Below are positions 43,924 through 53,054 of a stretch of 64,000 nucleotides of DNA, piece by piece. Position 1 is the first letter of the stretch. Each line of letters opens with the position of its first letter. Source of the DNA: SAR202 cluster bacterium AC-647-N09_OGT_505m (GTDB taxonomy: Bacteria > Chloroflexota > Dehalococcoidia > UBA2985); contig VEXC01000003.1 in the NCBI GenBank assembly GCA_009391225.1, positions 4,770-68,769 of the forward strand, written 5' to 3'. The notes under the pieces are model-generated. The model searched no databases, had not been told where the DNA came from, and saw only the letters and a program-made list of their open reading frames with translations. The position numbers and the translations under genes were made by a program.

Positions 43924-44709
43924 TCAGTAGTCGTAGTCCTCTTCCTCTTCTCCATCTTCTTCCTCTTCCCTCTGCGGTGATGCTGACCGCTGCGACATTC
44001 TGGGCAACGTCGCGTCAGCCTGATCCCGCTTGATCCTACGGGGAGGCAATCCCTCGATATTCTTCTGCATCCGGGTCGCGTCCTCAATCTTCATCGTTCT
44101 CATGTCCAAGACAATCCCCTGAACCCCAACCTCTTGAAGCACTACCAACTCTCCCTGATTCAATGTATGAGACCGTAGCAGAAGAAGGGGTTTAGAGATG
44201 AAATCCCTCATGGAGCGAACCTGCATCACGTCCCTCACGGACAACGGTGAGGCCTCCTCCAGGCCAGCTAGGATGACCGCATCTACCGGAAGTTCTTCCA
44301 GGGAGTGCCTCAGGTCTTCAGGAAAGTCCGCGGGTACAGTCATCACCCTACCCAATTCCTCATTTGCCAACACCTCAGCTGGTGTGTCGACGGTGGAAAA
44401 TATGAAGAAGTCTCCACCCTCCCGCTTAAGAGCATCCAGTGAATCGTTGGTGATGGTCGATGGCCATAGTCCCCAGAGGACATCCCCCGCTATTCCTTTT
44501 GCAGCCTTGAGCTGGGCTTTTGTTATCTTACCCGTAGGAATGGCATAGGAGTCCACCTGAAGATGGGAGGTAGGCACGGTGGATTTTGTCTCAGATAGCG
44601 CCACCAGGAGCAAGGAAGGAGCTTTCTCAGCAACGCGGCTGGCTCCGAAACCCATGGGAGTCGGGGCGACAGTGCCTACTTTCTCCAGACGCTCAATCAG
44701 TTTGCTCAT
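43924..44709 (-). CDS. Conserved-looking hypothetical, possible TIM-barrel fragment, acidic tail
   Basis: I cannot name this 261-residue protein. Regularly spaced beta-strand/helix units (SLLLVALSE, DVLWGLWPS, GDFFIFSTVDTPAEVL, VDAVILAGLEEASPLSVRDV, KPLLLLRSHTLNQGELVVLQ, VQGIVLDMRTM) look like a partial TIM barrel similar to phosphoribosylanthranilate-isomerase-type or KDPG-type folds. The last 35 residues are disordered in composition: basic (PPRRIKRDQ), then a run of Glu/Asp ending EEEEDYDY. Start ATG at 44709 follows AGGAGAT. It stands alone between carriers and the acyl-CoA dehydrogenase. Confidence 0.65.
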   Translation of the reverse strand: MSKLIERLEKVGTVAPTPMGFGASRVAEKAPSLLLVALSETKSTVPTSHLQVDSYAIPTGKITKAQLKAAKGIAGDVLWGLWPSTITNDSLDALKREGGDFFIFSTVDTPAEVLANEELGRVMTVPADFPEDLRHSLEELPVDAVILAGLEEASPLSVRDVMQVRSMRDFISKPLLLLRSHTLNQGELVVLQEVGVQGIVLDMRTMKIEDATRMQKNIEGLPPRRIKRDQADATLPRMSQRSASPQREEEEDGEEEEDYDY

Positions 44710-45362
44710 TCGTATCTCCTAAAAGGATGGAACCTGTGAGCGATCTGGATAACATGGGTTATGGTCACAAGATTCTAATGGGGAAACCTACCAACCCATA
44801 CTTGCAATAAAGCAATGCCGCCCAAAGGGAGTTCGACTCTAAGGTTAGTTCCGCTAGGGCCCATTGTAGAGCAATTTGAATGTCACTTCAAGCAGAAATG
44901 CCAGTTCACGCGTTGGAACGACAATTGCACACTGAGCCTCAGAAAATACTGCAGTGATTCCTACGGTAGCTATTGGTTAATCTCTACGTCGTCCATTTAG
45001 TCGAGGGGCTACTGCTGCAGTTCTTAAGCGCACCTAGGACTAGCTGGGCATGATGTACGACGATAGGCCTATGCCAACAAAGAAGGAGATTAAGGTAGGA
45101 GTATTCTTATCCCGCGACCCCACTACAGCCCGGTTGGTACCGTCTGATCCAATTTCGACATATGACCTGTCGTTTCATATATCGCTATCTGTTTTCGCGC
45201 AGAACTGAAGCCGCATGCCGGTTTGTCCGGATAGGCCAGACGACGCTTTTTCATCTGAGCCCTTGCCAGCCCACTTGGAAAAAGCTATGCTTGATTCGCA
45301 GTATGGCCATGACGGCTGTCGTGGCTAAGTAGGTTAACGCGGGTAAGGTAAGGAGGATGCTA
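44710..45362. other. Long spacer, possible tiny ORF
   Basis: A 653-bp gap. A 45-residue ATG frame at 45071-45208 (MPTKKEIKVGVFLSRDP...) has no ribosome site and may be a relic. GGAGGATGCTAATGG at the end is the start region of the next gene. No hairpin or repeat was seen. Confidence 0.35.
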
Positions 45363-46589
45363 ATGGACTTTGCATTGCCATATACTGAGGAGCAGGAGCG
45401 GTTCAGGGAGGAGGTAAGGACCTGGCTGGCGGAGAACGTAGATGCGGACATGAAGGAGCCCATAGACCCGGAGATGGACTTCACAGACGAGCTTGGCGCG
45501 TATTGGCGTGAGAAGTATAGGGAGATTGCAGCCAAAGGGTGGCTGTATCCCACCTTTCCCACGGAGTACGGCGGTGGAGGTCTGACCGGAGACCACGAGA
45601 CCATAATAGACGAGGAGTTCTCGCGTGCCCGGATTCCCTCCCATGTGAACAACGTCTTGGCCATCCCAGCCATCCTCGTCTGGGGCACGGAAGAGCAGAA
45701 GCGGAAGTTCCTTCCATCCATTATAAAGGCAGATCAGGTCTGCTGGCAGAAGTTCACGGAGCCACATTCCGGCGCCGACCTGGCCGACTATCAGAGTCGC
45801 GCTGTCCGGGACGGCGACGACTGGCTCCTCACAGGGTCAAACGTCTTCATCGGTGCCCATGGGGAAACCGACTGGCTCTTTGGCCCCATGCTAACGGACC
45901 CCGATGCCCCCCGCCACAGGAATCTGGGGTTCTTCATGATTCCAGTTCCATCCGATGGCCTGCAGATTAACGAGATGGACCTGCTCATTGGTCACAGGAA
46001 GCGCGCTATCTTCCTGGATAACGTACGTGTGCCTGGAGACCACCTAATCGGTGGTGACCACCAGGGTTGGCAGGTTGCTAACACCAGCTTGGAGCAAGAA
46101 CACGGCGGACGTGGCCGGGCATTCCCCAAGGATCAGGTGGTAGACAACCTGGTGAACTACGTTCAGGAAACCAAGCATAATGGTGGCACTCTGGGCAGCG
46201 ACCCGGTGGTCCAGCAGACAGCCATGGAGGCCGTCGTAGATTCCCACGTGGACAGCCTCCTGGCCAAACGCACCTACTGGATGTACCAGAGCCGGATGCA
46301 GATGAGCTACGAAGGTAACGTAGCCAACGTGCACAACAGAGAATCTGATCTACGCAGTGCCATCAGGGTGCGAGACGTCATGGGCATGCACGCCCTCTTG
46401 GGCACGAAAGAGCATGGTGCCCCCCATGAGGGAGCGCAAGAGGTCAACCAGCGTAGTAAGGCAGGTCAGCGACACGCTGGCGGGAGCACCAATATAGCCA
46501 AGGTGGTTCTGGCCCGGCGCATCGGTATAAGCCGCACTATTGAACGCGCTGCTCCTACGCCTTCCACAGCCACCAGTCACGGCGGCTAG
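45363..46589 (+). CDS. Acyl-CoA dehydrogenase (CaiA-like)
   Basis: The 408-residue flavoenzyme begins MDFALPYTEEQERFREEVR; I choose the ATG at 45363 because AAGGAGG is 7 nt upstream and the paralogue at 61445 starts identically (an ATG at 45357 is too close). EPHSGADLADYQSRAVRDGD (about 138-157) is the flavin/substrate motif and DWLLTGSNVFIGAHGETDW follows it. RKRAIFLDNVRVPGDHLIGG and GWQVANTSLEQEHGGRG lie in the middle beta domain. It oxidises an acyl-CoA to the enoyl-CoA; chain length unknown. A strong terminator follows. It faces the mutase operon. Confidence 0.9.
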   Translation: MDFALPYTEEQERFREEVRTWLAENVDADMKEPIDPEMDFTDELGAYWREKYREIAAKGWLYPTFPTEYGGGGLTGDHETIIDEEFSRARIPSHVNNVLAIPAILVWGTEEQKRKFLPSIIKADQVCWQKFTEPHSGADLADYQSRAVRDGDDWLLTGSNVFIGAHGETDWLFGPMLTDPDAPRHRNLGFFMIPVPSDGLQINEMDLLIGHRKRAIFLDNVRVPGDHLIGGDHQGWQVANTSLEQEHGGRGRAFPKDQVVDNLVNYVQETKHNGGTLGSDPVVQQTAMEAVVDSHVDSLLAKRTYWMYQSRMQMSYEGNVANVHNRESDLRSAIRVRDVMGMHALLGTKEHGAPHEGAQEVNQRSKAGQRHAGGSTNIAKVVLARRIGISRTIERAAPTPSTATSHGG

Positions 46590-46611
46590 TACCCAATCGT
46601 ATAAGCGATGC

Positions 46612-46644
46612 AGAACAGGGCTCCCGTAACGGGAGCCCTGTTCT
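46612..46644. terminator. Bidirectional terminator hairpin
   Basis: Perfect 15-bp stem AGAACAGGGCTCCCG / CGGGAGCCCTGTTCT with a TAA loop, between the convergent acyl-CoA dehydrogenase and mutase small-subunit genes. Confidence 0.9.
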
Positions 46645-46688
46645 ATTGTGTCCAGACATTGGTCTACGCCAGACTGCTTCCAGTGGCG

Positions 46689-47105
46689 TTAGGAGAAGTC
46701 ATTCACATGGCCAGTTACCTTGCGCACGAACTCCACAATCTCCTTCAAGCTGGATCCTGGTCCAAAGATAGCCTGTACACCCATCTCTTCCAGTGCAGCG
46801 TAGTCTTCCTTGGGTAGGATACCTCCAACGAAGACCGCTACGTCCGACAAACCGTTGTCCTTCAGACCTTGCATTATTTGAGGAAAAAGATCCAGATGAG
46901 CGCCCGAAAGGATGCTGAGGCCGATGGCATCGACATCTTTCTGGATCGCAGTCGCCACTATCATCTCTGGGGTCTGACGGATGCCTGTGTATGTCACCTC
47001 GAAGCCAGCTTCCTGCAAGGCTCTGGCAACCACCTTCGCACCACGATCGTGGCCGTCCAGGCCTGGCTTGGCGACCAGAATCCGTGGCGCCCGAATTCCT
47101 GTCAC
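46689..47105 (-). CDS. Methylmalonyl-CoA mutase, cobalamin-binding subunit
   Basis: The 138-residue protein is a stand-alone B12-binding domain: RILVAKPGLDGHDRGAKVVA supplies the D-x-H-x-x-G motif whose His ligates cobalt, with the distal SGAHLDLFPQIMQGL and FVGGILPKEDYAALEEMGV segments. Together with the large subunit at 47944 it makes a split mutase that interconverts methylmalonyl-CoA and succinyl-CoA. It is last in a three-gene minus-strand operon (large subunit, epimerase-like, small subunit), 43 bp after its neighbour. Confidence 0.9.
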   Translation of the reverse strand: MTGIRAPRILVAKPGLDGHDRGAKVVARALQEAGFEVTYTGIRQTPEMIVATAIQKDVDAIGLSILSGAHLDLFPQIMQGLKDNGLSDVAVFVGGILPKEDYAALEEMGVQAIFGPGSSLKEIVEFVRKVTGHVNDFS

Positions 47106-47148
47106 TGGTCATACCTCCCATGCACACATGGTCTTCTATTTCGAAGCA

Positions 47149-47928
47149 TCACCTTTGCTCCAGCACAATCCTAACTCCCAAGAGCATGTCCGATGCAATA
47201 GTGGTACTATCAGGAGACTGACCCATGTAAGGGACGCCTGAGAGGCTCTGCGATGTCAGGGTCAGTGAGTAGATCCCGTCACCGCGCGTCTCGATGAATT
47301 GAGCGATAGCACTCTGGGGATTGTCCGATTGAGCGAACTCAATCACCGCTAGACCATCACTGTTTGGAGTGTCTAGTCTGACAAATCTGGAATAACCCCC
47401 AGGCTCCATCGACGGTCTCGATTTGTCGGGCATTGAGAAGTTGCGCTTCCACACATCAGCCGCGGCATTCACATCCCTGGCAGCAATAGTTACTGCTCCG
47501 AGTCGCAGGTCCGTTGAGGCCGATGTTCGGCGGTTTACTTGGGCAATCTCCACCAGAACCCCCGACGCCGCACGGGGATGTACGAACTCCACCAGGCCAA
47601 CGAAGCCCTCACGAGGAGCGCCTTGGATTAACTGAACCTCCCGGCCCTTCAAGTCCTCTATCTCCGCCTCGATATCGTCCACCTCGAAACATATATGATG
47701 GACTCCTTCTCCTCGGCGCTCCAAAAAGCGGCCCACGACGCTGTCCTCACTGGTGGGCTGCATAAGCTCAAAACGCACGTCCATCGTTGGTACCAGGGCT
47801 GCAATGAGCTGCTGATCCTCCACCTCTTCCCAATCAGTCACAGTCAGGCCCAGTAGGTCCTCAAATTTCTTCGCTGCCTTCTCCAGACTGCGAACGGCAA
47901 CTCCCACGTGATCTATACGTTGGAACAT
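47149..47928 (-). CDS. Methylmalonyl-CoA epimerase-like double VOC protein
   Basis: The 259-residue protein has an N-terminal VOC domain typical of methylmalonyl-CoA epimerase (IDHVGVAVRSLEKAAKKFED; GEGVHHICFEVDD; SGVLVEIAQ giving His, His and Glu metal ligands). Ordinary epimerases end there, at about 130-150 residues. A second VOC-like half follows (LRLGAVTIAARDVNAAADVW, FIETRGDGIYSLTLTS), where the matching ligand positions are Thr or Ser, so it is probably non-catalytic. Position between the two mutase genes strongly supports the epimerase role. An alternative is a glyoxalase-like dioxygenase. Confidence 0.85.
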   Translation of the reverse strand: MFQRIDHVGVAVRSLEKAAKKFEDLLGLTVTDWEEVEDQQLIAALVPTMDVRFELMQPTSEDSVVGRFLERRGEGVHHICFEVDDIEAEIEDLKGREVQLIQGAPREGFVGLVEFVHPRAASGVLVEIAQVNRRTSASTDLRLGAVTIAARDVNAAADVWKRNFSMPDKSRPSMEPGGYSRFVRLDTPNSDGLAVIEFAQSDNPQSAIAQFIETRGDGIYSLTLTSQSLSGVPYMGQSPDSTTIASDMLLGVRIVLEQR

Positions 47929-47943
47929 AGAGTTTCCTCTAAC

Positions 47944-49599
47944 CTAAAAGACAACATGCTCCTTATGAATGCCGAAAACACCACGGAGCACATCGCAGAT
48001 CTCCCCAGTTGTACAGTAGGACTCAACGCAGGCCAGGATTGCTGGCATAGTATTCTCGGTACCCCGGGCCACTCGACCAAGATTCTCCAGAGTCGCCCCG
48101 ACCTGGGATACATCGCGGCTGGCCCTCACCCGTTGGAGTCGGGCTATCTGACGACCGCGTTCCTCCGGATCTATGCGCAGGGTTTCCATTGTCTCTTCTT
48201 CGGTGCTCTGGAAAGCGTTGACTCCTACCACGGTGCGCTGGCCATCCTCTATCTCCAGCTGGAACTTATAGGCGGCGTCGCTAATCTCCCGCTGCTGGTA
48301 CCCCTCCTCTATGGAACGTACAGAGCCCCCCATCTCTTCGATGTGTGCGATATAGCTCACCGCTGCCCGCTCCAGTTCGTCTGTCAGTTTCTCCACGTAG
48401 TAGGAGCCCGCCAGGGGGTCCACAGTATCGGTCAGTCCACATTCGAAAGCAAGAACCTGCTGAGTGCGGAGTGATAGGGTAACCGACTCCTCTGTGGGCA
48501 AAGCCAGAGCTTCATCCTTTGAATTGACGTGGAGGGACTGGGTTCCACCCAGGATTGCCGCCAGAGCTTGCATACTGGATCGGACAACGTTGTTATCGGG
48601 CTGCTGCGCGGTGAGGGTGACACCTGCCGTCTGGGCATGGAAGCGCATCATCTGAGAGCGAGGGTTCTGGGCATTGAATTTCTCCTTGATGAGACGGGCC
48701 CACAGTCGACGCCCAGCCCTGAACTTGGCTACTTCCTCTAGGATATTGCTCTGAGCTACGAAGAAGAATGTGATCTGTGGAGCAAAGTCGTCCACGTCAA
48801 GTCCGGCGTCCACTGCGGCCTGAACATAGGCGATGGCATTGGCCAGGGTGAACCCGAGTTCCTGGGCCGCGTTGCAGCCCGCTTCCCTCATATGGTAACC
48901 ACTGATAGAGATATTGTTCCAGTTCGGTGTCTCGCTTGCGCAATATGCGAATAGGTCTGTCACCAAACGCATGGAAGGCGCCGCGGGGAAGATGTGTGTG
49001 CCGCGGGCGACATACTCCTTGAGTATGTCATTTTGGACGGTTCCTCGCAGGTCCTTGGGGTTCACTCCCTGTCTTTTCGCTGCAGCGATATAGTAGGCCA
49101 TGAGCAGCGAGGCAGTCGCGTTGATGGTCATGGATGTCGAGACCTTTGACATATCTATGCCATGGAAAACGGTCTCCATGTCCTCCAAGTGTGAGATGGG
49201 CACTCCTACTTTTCCTACCTCACTGTAGGCGATGGGGTGATCGGAGTCGTAGCCAGTCTGAGTAGGCAAGTCAAAGGCCATGGATAGCCCATTCTGCCCC
49301 TGTTCCAGGATATAGTGGTAGCGATGGTTGGTCTCCTCCGCCGAGGCGAAACCCGAGTACTGGCGCATGGTCCAGACACGCCCACGGTACATGGTGGGCT
49401 GAACGCCCCGGGTGAAAGGGAAGCTGCCGGGATAGCCTAGGTCACGACCGTAGTCCTGGTTCGCAACGTCTTCCGGGGTGTAGAGAACGTCAACCTCCAT
49501 CTCAGAGGTCGTCTCAAAACTTTCCTGGCGTTCCCGGTTACGCTCTGTAGCGGGCTTCCAGACCTTCTCTTTCCAATCCTGCTTCCCGATACTGGCCAT
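47944..49599 (-). CDS. Methylmalonyl-CoA mutase, large (catalytic) subunit
   Basis: A 551-residue TIM-barrel protein: YPGSFPFTRGVQPTMYRGRV (about 56-75) with the substrate-binding Tyr/Arg, WTMRQYSGFASAEETNHRY, LSMAFDLPTQTGYDSDHP, and SGYHMREAGCNAAQELGF (about 234-251). Length is usual for the stand-alone alpha subunit of split mutases. It belongs to propionyl-CoA catabolism. It leads the operon; the start ATG follows GGGAGGCTCC. An ethylmalonyl- or isobutyryl-CoA mutase is possible, but the epimerase neighbour favours methylmalonyl-CoA. Confidence 0.93.
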   Translation of the reverse strand: MASIGKQDWKEKVWKPATERNRERQESFETTSEMEVDVLYTPEDVANQDYGRDLGYPGSFPFTRGVQPTMYRGRVWTMRQYSGFASAEETNHRYHYILEQGQNGLSMAFDLPTQTGYDSDHPIAYSEVGKVGVPISHLEDMETVFHGIDMSKVSTSMTINATASLLMAYYIAAAKRQGVNPKDLRGTVQNDILKEYVARGTHIFPAAPSMRLVTDLFAYCASETPNWNNISISGYHMREAGCNAAQELGFTLANAIAYVQAAVDAGLDVDDFAPQITFFFVAQSNILEEVAKFRAGRRLWARLIKEKFNAQNPRSQMMRFHAQTAGVTLTAQQPDNNVVRSSMQALAAILGGTQSLHVNSKDEALALPTEESVTLSLRTQQVLAFECGLTDTVDPLAGSYYVEKLTDELERAAVSYIAHIEEMGGSVRSIEEGYQQREISDAAYKFQLEIEDGQRTVVGVNAFQSTEEETMETLRIDPEERGRQIARLQRVRASRDVSQVGATLENLGRVARGTENTMPAILACVESYCTTGEICDVLRGVFGIHKEHVVF

Positions 49600-49909
49600 A
49601 GGGAGCCTCCCAAAAGGGGCTAGGTGCTCGCCAAGCGAGAGAGAGCGCTAGAAAAAAAGGCGGAGCAACCTGCGGGAACGAGTTCAGCATACGAAACGCA
49701 GAAATCGCTGTCAAGGTGATAGGACATCCAACAAGGGGCTTTGGGGTATAGGCTTCATCACATTTCCAACTATACCAATTAATCTGAAGAGTGTACCTCT
49801 TCCACTACCTAGCAAGAGGTCTAAATTGGGGTCCAACCATTGCACCCATCTAAACCGATAATCAAAAGCCTCTACACAACCCCAACCGCGCCAGTCATCT
49901 CGCCAGTGT

Positions 49910-51004
49910 TTAGAGTTGGGGCAACAGCGGTAACTGCTGCGTCCTTCCCTGGGCGAATGCCCGCGGTTCTTGGAAACCGGTCACACCAACTCCAACCAAC
50001 CGGAATATACGGCCAGGGAACAGCTCCAGGCGCAATAGGCCACAAGCCACATACGCAATGACATCTTCATCTGAAGTTGGATCTGATATAGTCCTCTGGC
50101 GATTCAGAGTTGTAAAATCGGCTAGACGGAGCTTGATGAAAATGGTTTTCCCAGTCGCTCCGCTCCGTTGAAGCCGTGAGGCCACTCCACGAGCAAGATG
50201 ACGTACTCTCTCCACAAGCTCCTCCTCCTCCCACACGTCCCGAGACATGGTTAACTCCGCGCTTATCGACTTGGCCTCTCGATGGGGCGTCACCTGGCCG
50301 TGGTCTATTCCCAGGGCACGTTCCTTGAGCTCAGGGCCACGCTTGCCAAGGGTATGCCGGAGCCACTGGTCGTTACTGGCGCTCAAGTGACCCACGGTAG
50401 TGATTCCGTGACCGCGAAACACCTCCGCGGTCTTGGGCCCCACACCCCAGAGAACACCCACTTCCAGTGGAGCCAGAAAAGTCTGTTCTTCCCCTGGTGT
50501 TATCAAGAGTAGCCCGTCCGGTTTTGCGAGTTGAGAGGAGACCTTGGCCACAGTTTTGGACCTGCCCCCCCCAATACTCACTACCAGACCTATCTCGTCC
50601 TTGACCTTGATCCTGAGACCCCTGGCCACACTGTCCACCCTCTCCAACCCGACCTCTGCGCTGATGTCCAGGTACGCCTCGTCCAGCGAGAGAGGCTCCA
50701 CCAGTGGTGTAAGCTCCAGGAAGATTTCCATCACCTGTCGTGATATTTCATGGTATCGATCAAAGCGAGGGGACACTCGCACAAGCTGCGAGCAAAGCCT
50801 CATCGCGGTCCGCATAGGCATAGCCGAATGGATGCCGTATGTTCTGGCCTCATAGGAAGCCGCAGCCACAACACCACGTCCCTCTGGTGGGCCTCCCACC
50901 ACCAAGGGCTGCCCTCGGTACCATGGGTTGTCCAATTGCTCCACTGAGGCATAGAAGGCATCTAGGTCAGCATGGAGAATATATCGCCAATCATGTGGGT
51001 TCAT
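49910..51004 (-). CDS. dinB: DNA polymerase IV
   Basis: A Y-family translesion polymerase of 364 residues: ILHADLDAFYASVEQLDNP (first catalytic Asp pair and the steric gate), PLVVGGPPEGRGVVAAASYEARTYG (finger), and LSLDEAYLDIS (second acidic pair), then two helix-hairpin-helix-like motifs (LGVLWGVGPKTAEVFRGHG) and a little-finger domain to the end. There is no clear beta-clamp motif except QLPLLPQL at the C-terminus, which resembles QLxLF. It copies past lesions during stress. Monocistronic; no LexA-box was recognised. Confidence 0.93.
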   Translation of the reverse strand: MNPHDWRYILHADLDAFYASVEQLDNPWYRGQPLVVGGPPEGRGVVAAASYEARTYGIHSAMPMRTAMRLCSQLVRVSPRFDRYHEISRQVMEIFLELTPLVEPLSLDEAYLDISAEVGLERVDSVARGLRIKVKDEIGLVVSIGGGRSKTVAKVSSQLAKPDGLLLITPGEEQTFLAPLEVGVLWGVGPKTAEVFRGHGITTVGHLSASNDQWLRHTLGKRGPELKERALGIDHGQVTPHREAKSISAELTMSRDVWEEEELVERVRHLARGVASRLQRSGATGKTIFIKLRLADFTTLNRQRTISDPTSDEDVIAYVACGLLRLELFPGRIFRLVGVGVTGFQEPRAFAQGRTQQLPLLPQL

Positions 51005-51323
51005 GAGGCTATTTTACTCCCAATGCCATACGAGAAGAGGCTTCGGTTTGAGAAGATGGGCCGCTGTTTTCAGACCTCTTGGTTTTGAAGTAAGCCTGTG
51101 CAGGTTTGAGTAACTGGCCTTGTGAATGTCGCGTCCACATCTCTTAATCGACCTATTAGGGCTACCAACGTACGTTTTTTCAGTATACATCGATACCGAT
51201 TAGTCATGAAACACATGCTGAAAGGGTGAACCTTTTACCTTAGGTAATCAATTGATGTTGGCTCCTATGTTCTGAGTGCCAACCTGGAGCAGCATCTATA
51301 TTATCTGAACAACGGCGGAATCT
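51005..51323. other. Spacer, no feature seen
   Basis: A 319-bp AT-richer gap between divergent genes without a recognisable gene or repeat. Confidence 0.4.
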
Positions 51324-51777
51324 ATGCATGTCCTATTGGGTAAATGCGATTCTGGAGTGGTTTCGATGCTGTCTCTGTGTTTCGGATATGCGCTGGCCTG
51401 GGACTCGTGTCTTGCATGCGAAGCCAGGTGAGTATGGGATTGAAATGACCCGGGCGCGGAGCTCGGATATCGTCATTCTTGACCTAGCGTTACAGAATAT
51501 GGACGGCTTTGATGTATGTGTTCAAATCCAGAGTTCCTCTGACGTACATATAGCGATGCTCACAGTAGAGGACACTCTGGATGAGACTATGAAGGGGCTA
51601 GACCTCGGTGCAGGTGGCTACCTAACCATGCCATTCAGGTCGGTTGACTTTCTGGCGATGGACAGCACTCTCCTTCGTCTCTCACATATGTCCCATCCAC
51701 AAGACAAATTAATATTGGAAACTTGGAAATCCCACAGGCCAGGTTGCGAGGCCCTGCTTCGTAGGGCCCCGCAGTGA
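51324..51777 (+). pseudogene. Decayed response regulator receiver domain
   Basis: From 51324 the frame reads MHVLLGKCDSGVVSMLSLC; after about 51390 the receiver continues one base over: RWPGTRVLHAKPGEYGIEM, SDIVILDLALQNMDGFDVCV, then IAMLTVED, KGLDLGAGGYLTMPF. This is an OmpR/PhoB-type receiver. The acidic pocket (usually EDD) reads KCD, GADDY is GAGGY, and the invariant Lys of KPF is Met. The phospho-accepting Asp is still there (ILDL). No DNA-binding domain follows before the stop. A +1 frameshift plus three lost key residues point to real decay and not to a read error. Confidence 0.7.
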
Positions 51778-51813
51778 CAATGGCCCAATTCTGAGGCACA
51801 CTACTAGGGTCGG

Positions 51814-52830
51814 TCAGCCATGCACCTGAGCCATTAGGTCCGTCATGAGAGAGGCGATGAAACGCACTCCAGCTATGGTGCGGGAGTATTCCATTCTGGT
51901 CGGCCCCAACGCACTTATGGATCCCAGACCACCTCCTGGTAAGCCATACTGACATACAATCATACTAAGAGGGTGCAGAAAAGTAACACGGTTCTCCCCG
52001 CCGATTATGACTTTCATATGTCCCCACTCCGGCGCCTCAGCCAAGACCATCTTCGGAAGCTCTTTGTCCTCCAGCACCTCGACCATCTCTCTGGCCTTGC
52101 TTCCCTCGGAGAACTCAGGTTGACTGAGAAGGTGTTGCAGTCCCTCGACGTAGTGATCGTTGTAGAGCGCTCGGTCTTCGGTCTCCATGATGTCCAGAAT
52201 CATGTCGGTAACAGTGCGCTGTAAGGGGGAAACATCCATTGGCTTGCTCAGAATCTCTCGACGGCTCAGGCCGCTGAAGGAGTCGTTCAACCTATTTCCC
52301 ATCATCTGGAGGTCATCGCTGGTGAGGGGTTCAGTAAGGGGCACGAGTTGCTTCCTCAGCTTGACTTCCTGGAGAACCACAATGAGGAATGCCAAGGACT
52401 CCTGAATCTGCACCAAGTTTACGCGAATAAGGCGAGATTCTGGCTCCCTGGGATATGTAACCAGAGCAGCATTGTTTACCAGCTGCGCCAACGCCGTCGC
52501 TGCCAGCCGCGTCCAACCATCAATGTCTCGTCCAGCTCTGGTAAACTGGTAGCGAACGGTGTGCTGAGACTCTGAAGGAAGCTCCTCCCATTGCGAAAGA
52601 GTCTCAACGTAAAAGCGATATCCCTTGTCCGAAGGCACAGCTCCCGCGGAATGATGGGGTCTGGTGATATAGCCCTCGAACTCCAAATGAGCCATCTCGT
52701 TGCGCACAGTGGCCGAGCTAAGGCCCGGGGAATGCTTTTTTGCGACGGTCTCAGATGCTACTGGGCTAGCTGACCCAATGTACTCTCCGACAACGGTCTT
52801 TAGCAGATCTGTTTTTCTTTGAGTGAGCAT
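51814..52830 (-). CDS. hrcA: Heat-inducible transcription repressor HrcA
   Basis: The 338-residue protein has the HrcA winged helix (RKTDLLKTVVGEYIGSASPV, SSATVRNEMAHLEFEGYITR, PHHSAGAVPSDKGYRFYVE, about 5-80) and the GAF-like domain after it. HrcA binds the CIRCE operator and represses groESL and dnaK operons, with GroEL as sensor. No dnaK/groEL genes and no CIRCE inverted repeat are seen here, not even at its own promoter. Length and motif order are normal. The decayed receiver lies tail to tail with it. Confidence 0.93.
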   Translation of the reverse strand: MLTQRKTDLLKTVVGEYIGSASPVASETVAKKHSPGLSSATVRNEMAHLEFEGYITRPHHSAGAVPSDKGYRFYVETLSQWEELPSESQHTVRYQFTRAGRDIDGWTRLAATALAQLVNNAALVTYPREPESRLIRVNLVQIQESLAFLIVVLQEVKLRKQLVPLTEPLTSDDLQMMGNRLNDSFSGLSRREILSKPMDVSPLQRTVTDMILDIMETEDRALYNDHYVEGLQHLLSQPEFSEGSKAREMVEVLEDKELPKMVLAEAPEWGHMKVIIGGENRVTFLHPLSMIVCQYGLPGGGLGSISALGPTRMEYSRTIAGVRFIASLMTDLMAQVHG

Positions 52831-52887
52831 CTTGTCCCGTCACCTAGGTTCTATTTCTGGAGATGCATCTACAAGTACTCTGGCTGA

Positions 52888-52917
52888 AATTTACCATCGG
52901 ACTACAAAAGGTGTCAA
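52888..52917 (-). promoter_or_regulatory. Probable hrcA promoter
   Basis: On the minus strand TTGACA (52917-52912), 18-bp spacer, TAAATT (52893-52888), about 58 bp before the hrcA start. Confidence 0.5.
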
Positions 52918-52985
52918 GGCAAAATATCAGCCATATTTGGTGAAAACCCACGTCGCCATCTGGCTATATGTGCGAGACCAATATA

Positions 52986-53014
52986 TTGACCCCGTGGTAA
53001 GCGCTTGTTATACT
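52986..53014 (+). promoter_or_regulatory. Probable bioY promoter
   Basis: TTGACC (52986-52991), 17-bp spacer, TATACT (53009-53014), 40 bp before the GTG start of bioY. No BirA-type operator was recognised. Confidence 0.6.
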
Positions 53015-53054
53015 TCGCCAAGTCGACAATACTTTCACAATTTGGAGTTAGACA

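Noticed and set aside
52831..53054. CIRCE operator at the hrcA promoter
   Set aside because: Neither TTAGCACTC nor its inverted partner GAGTGCTAA is present.
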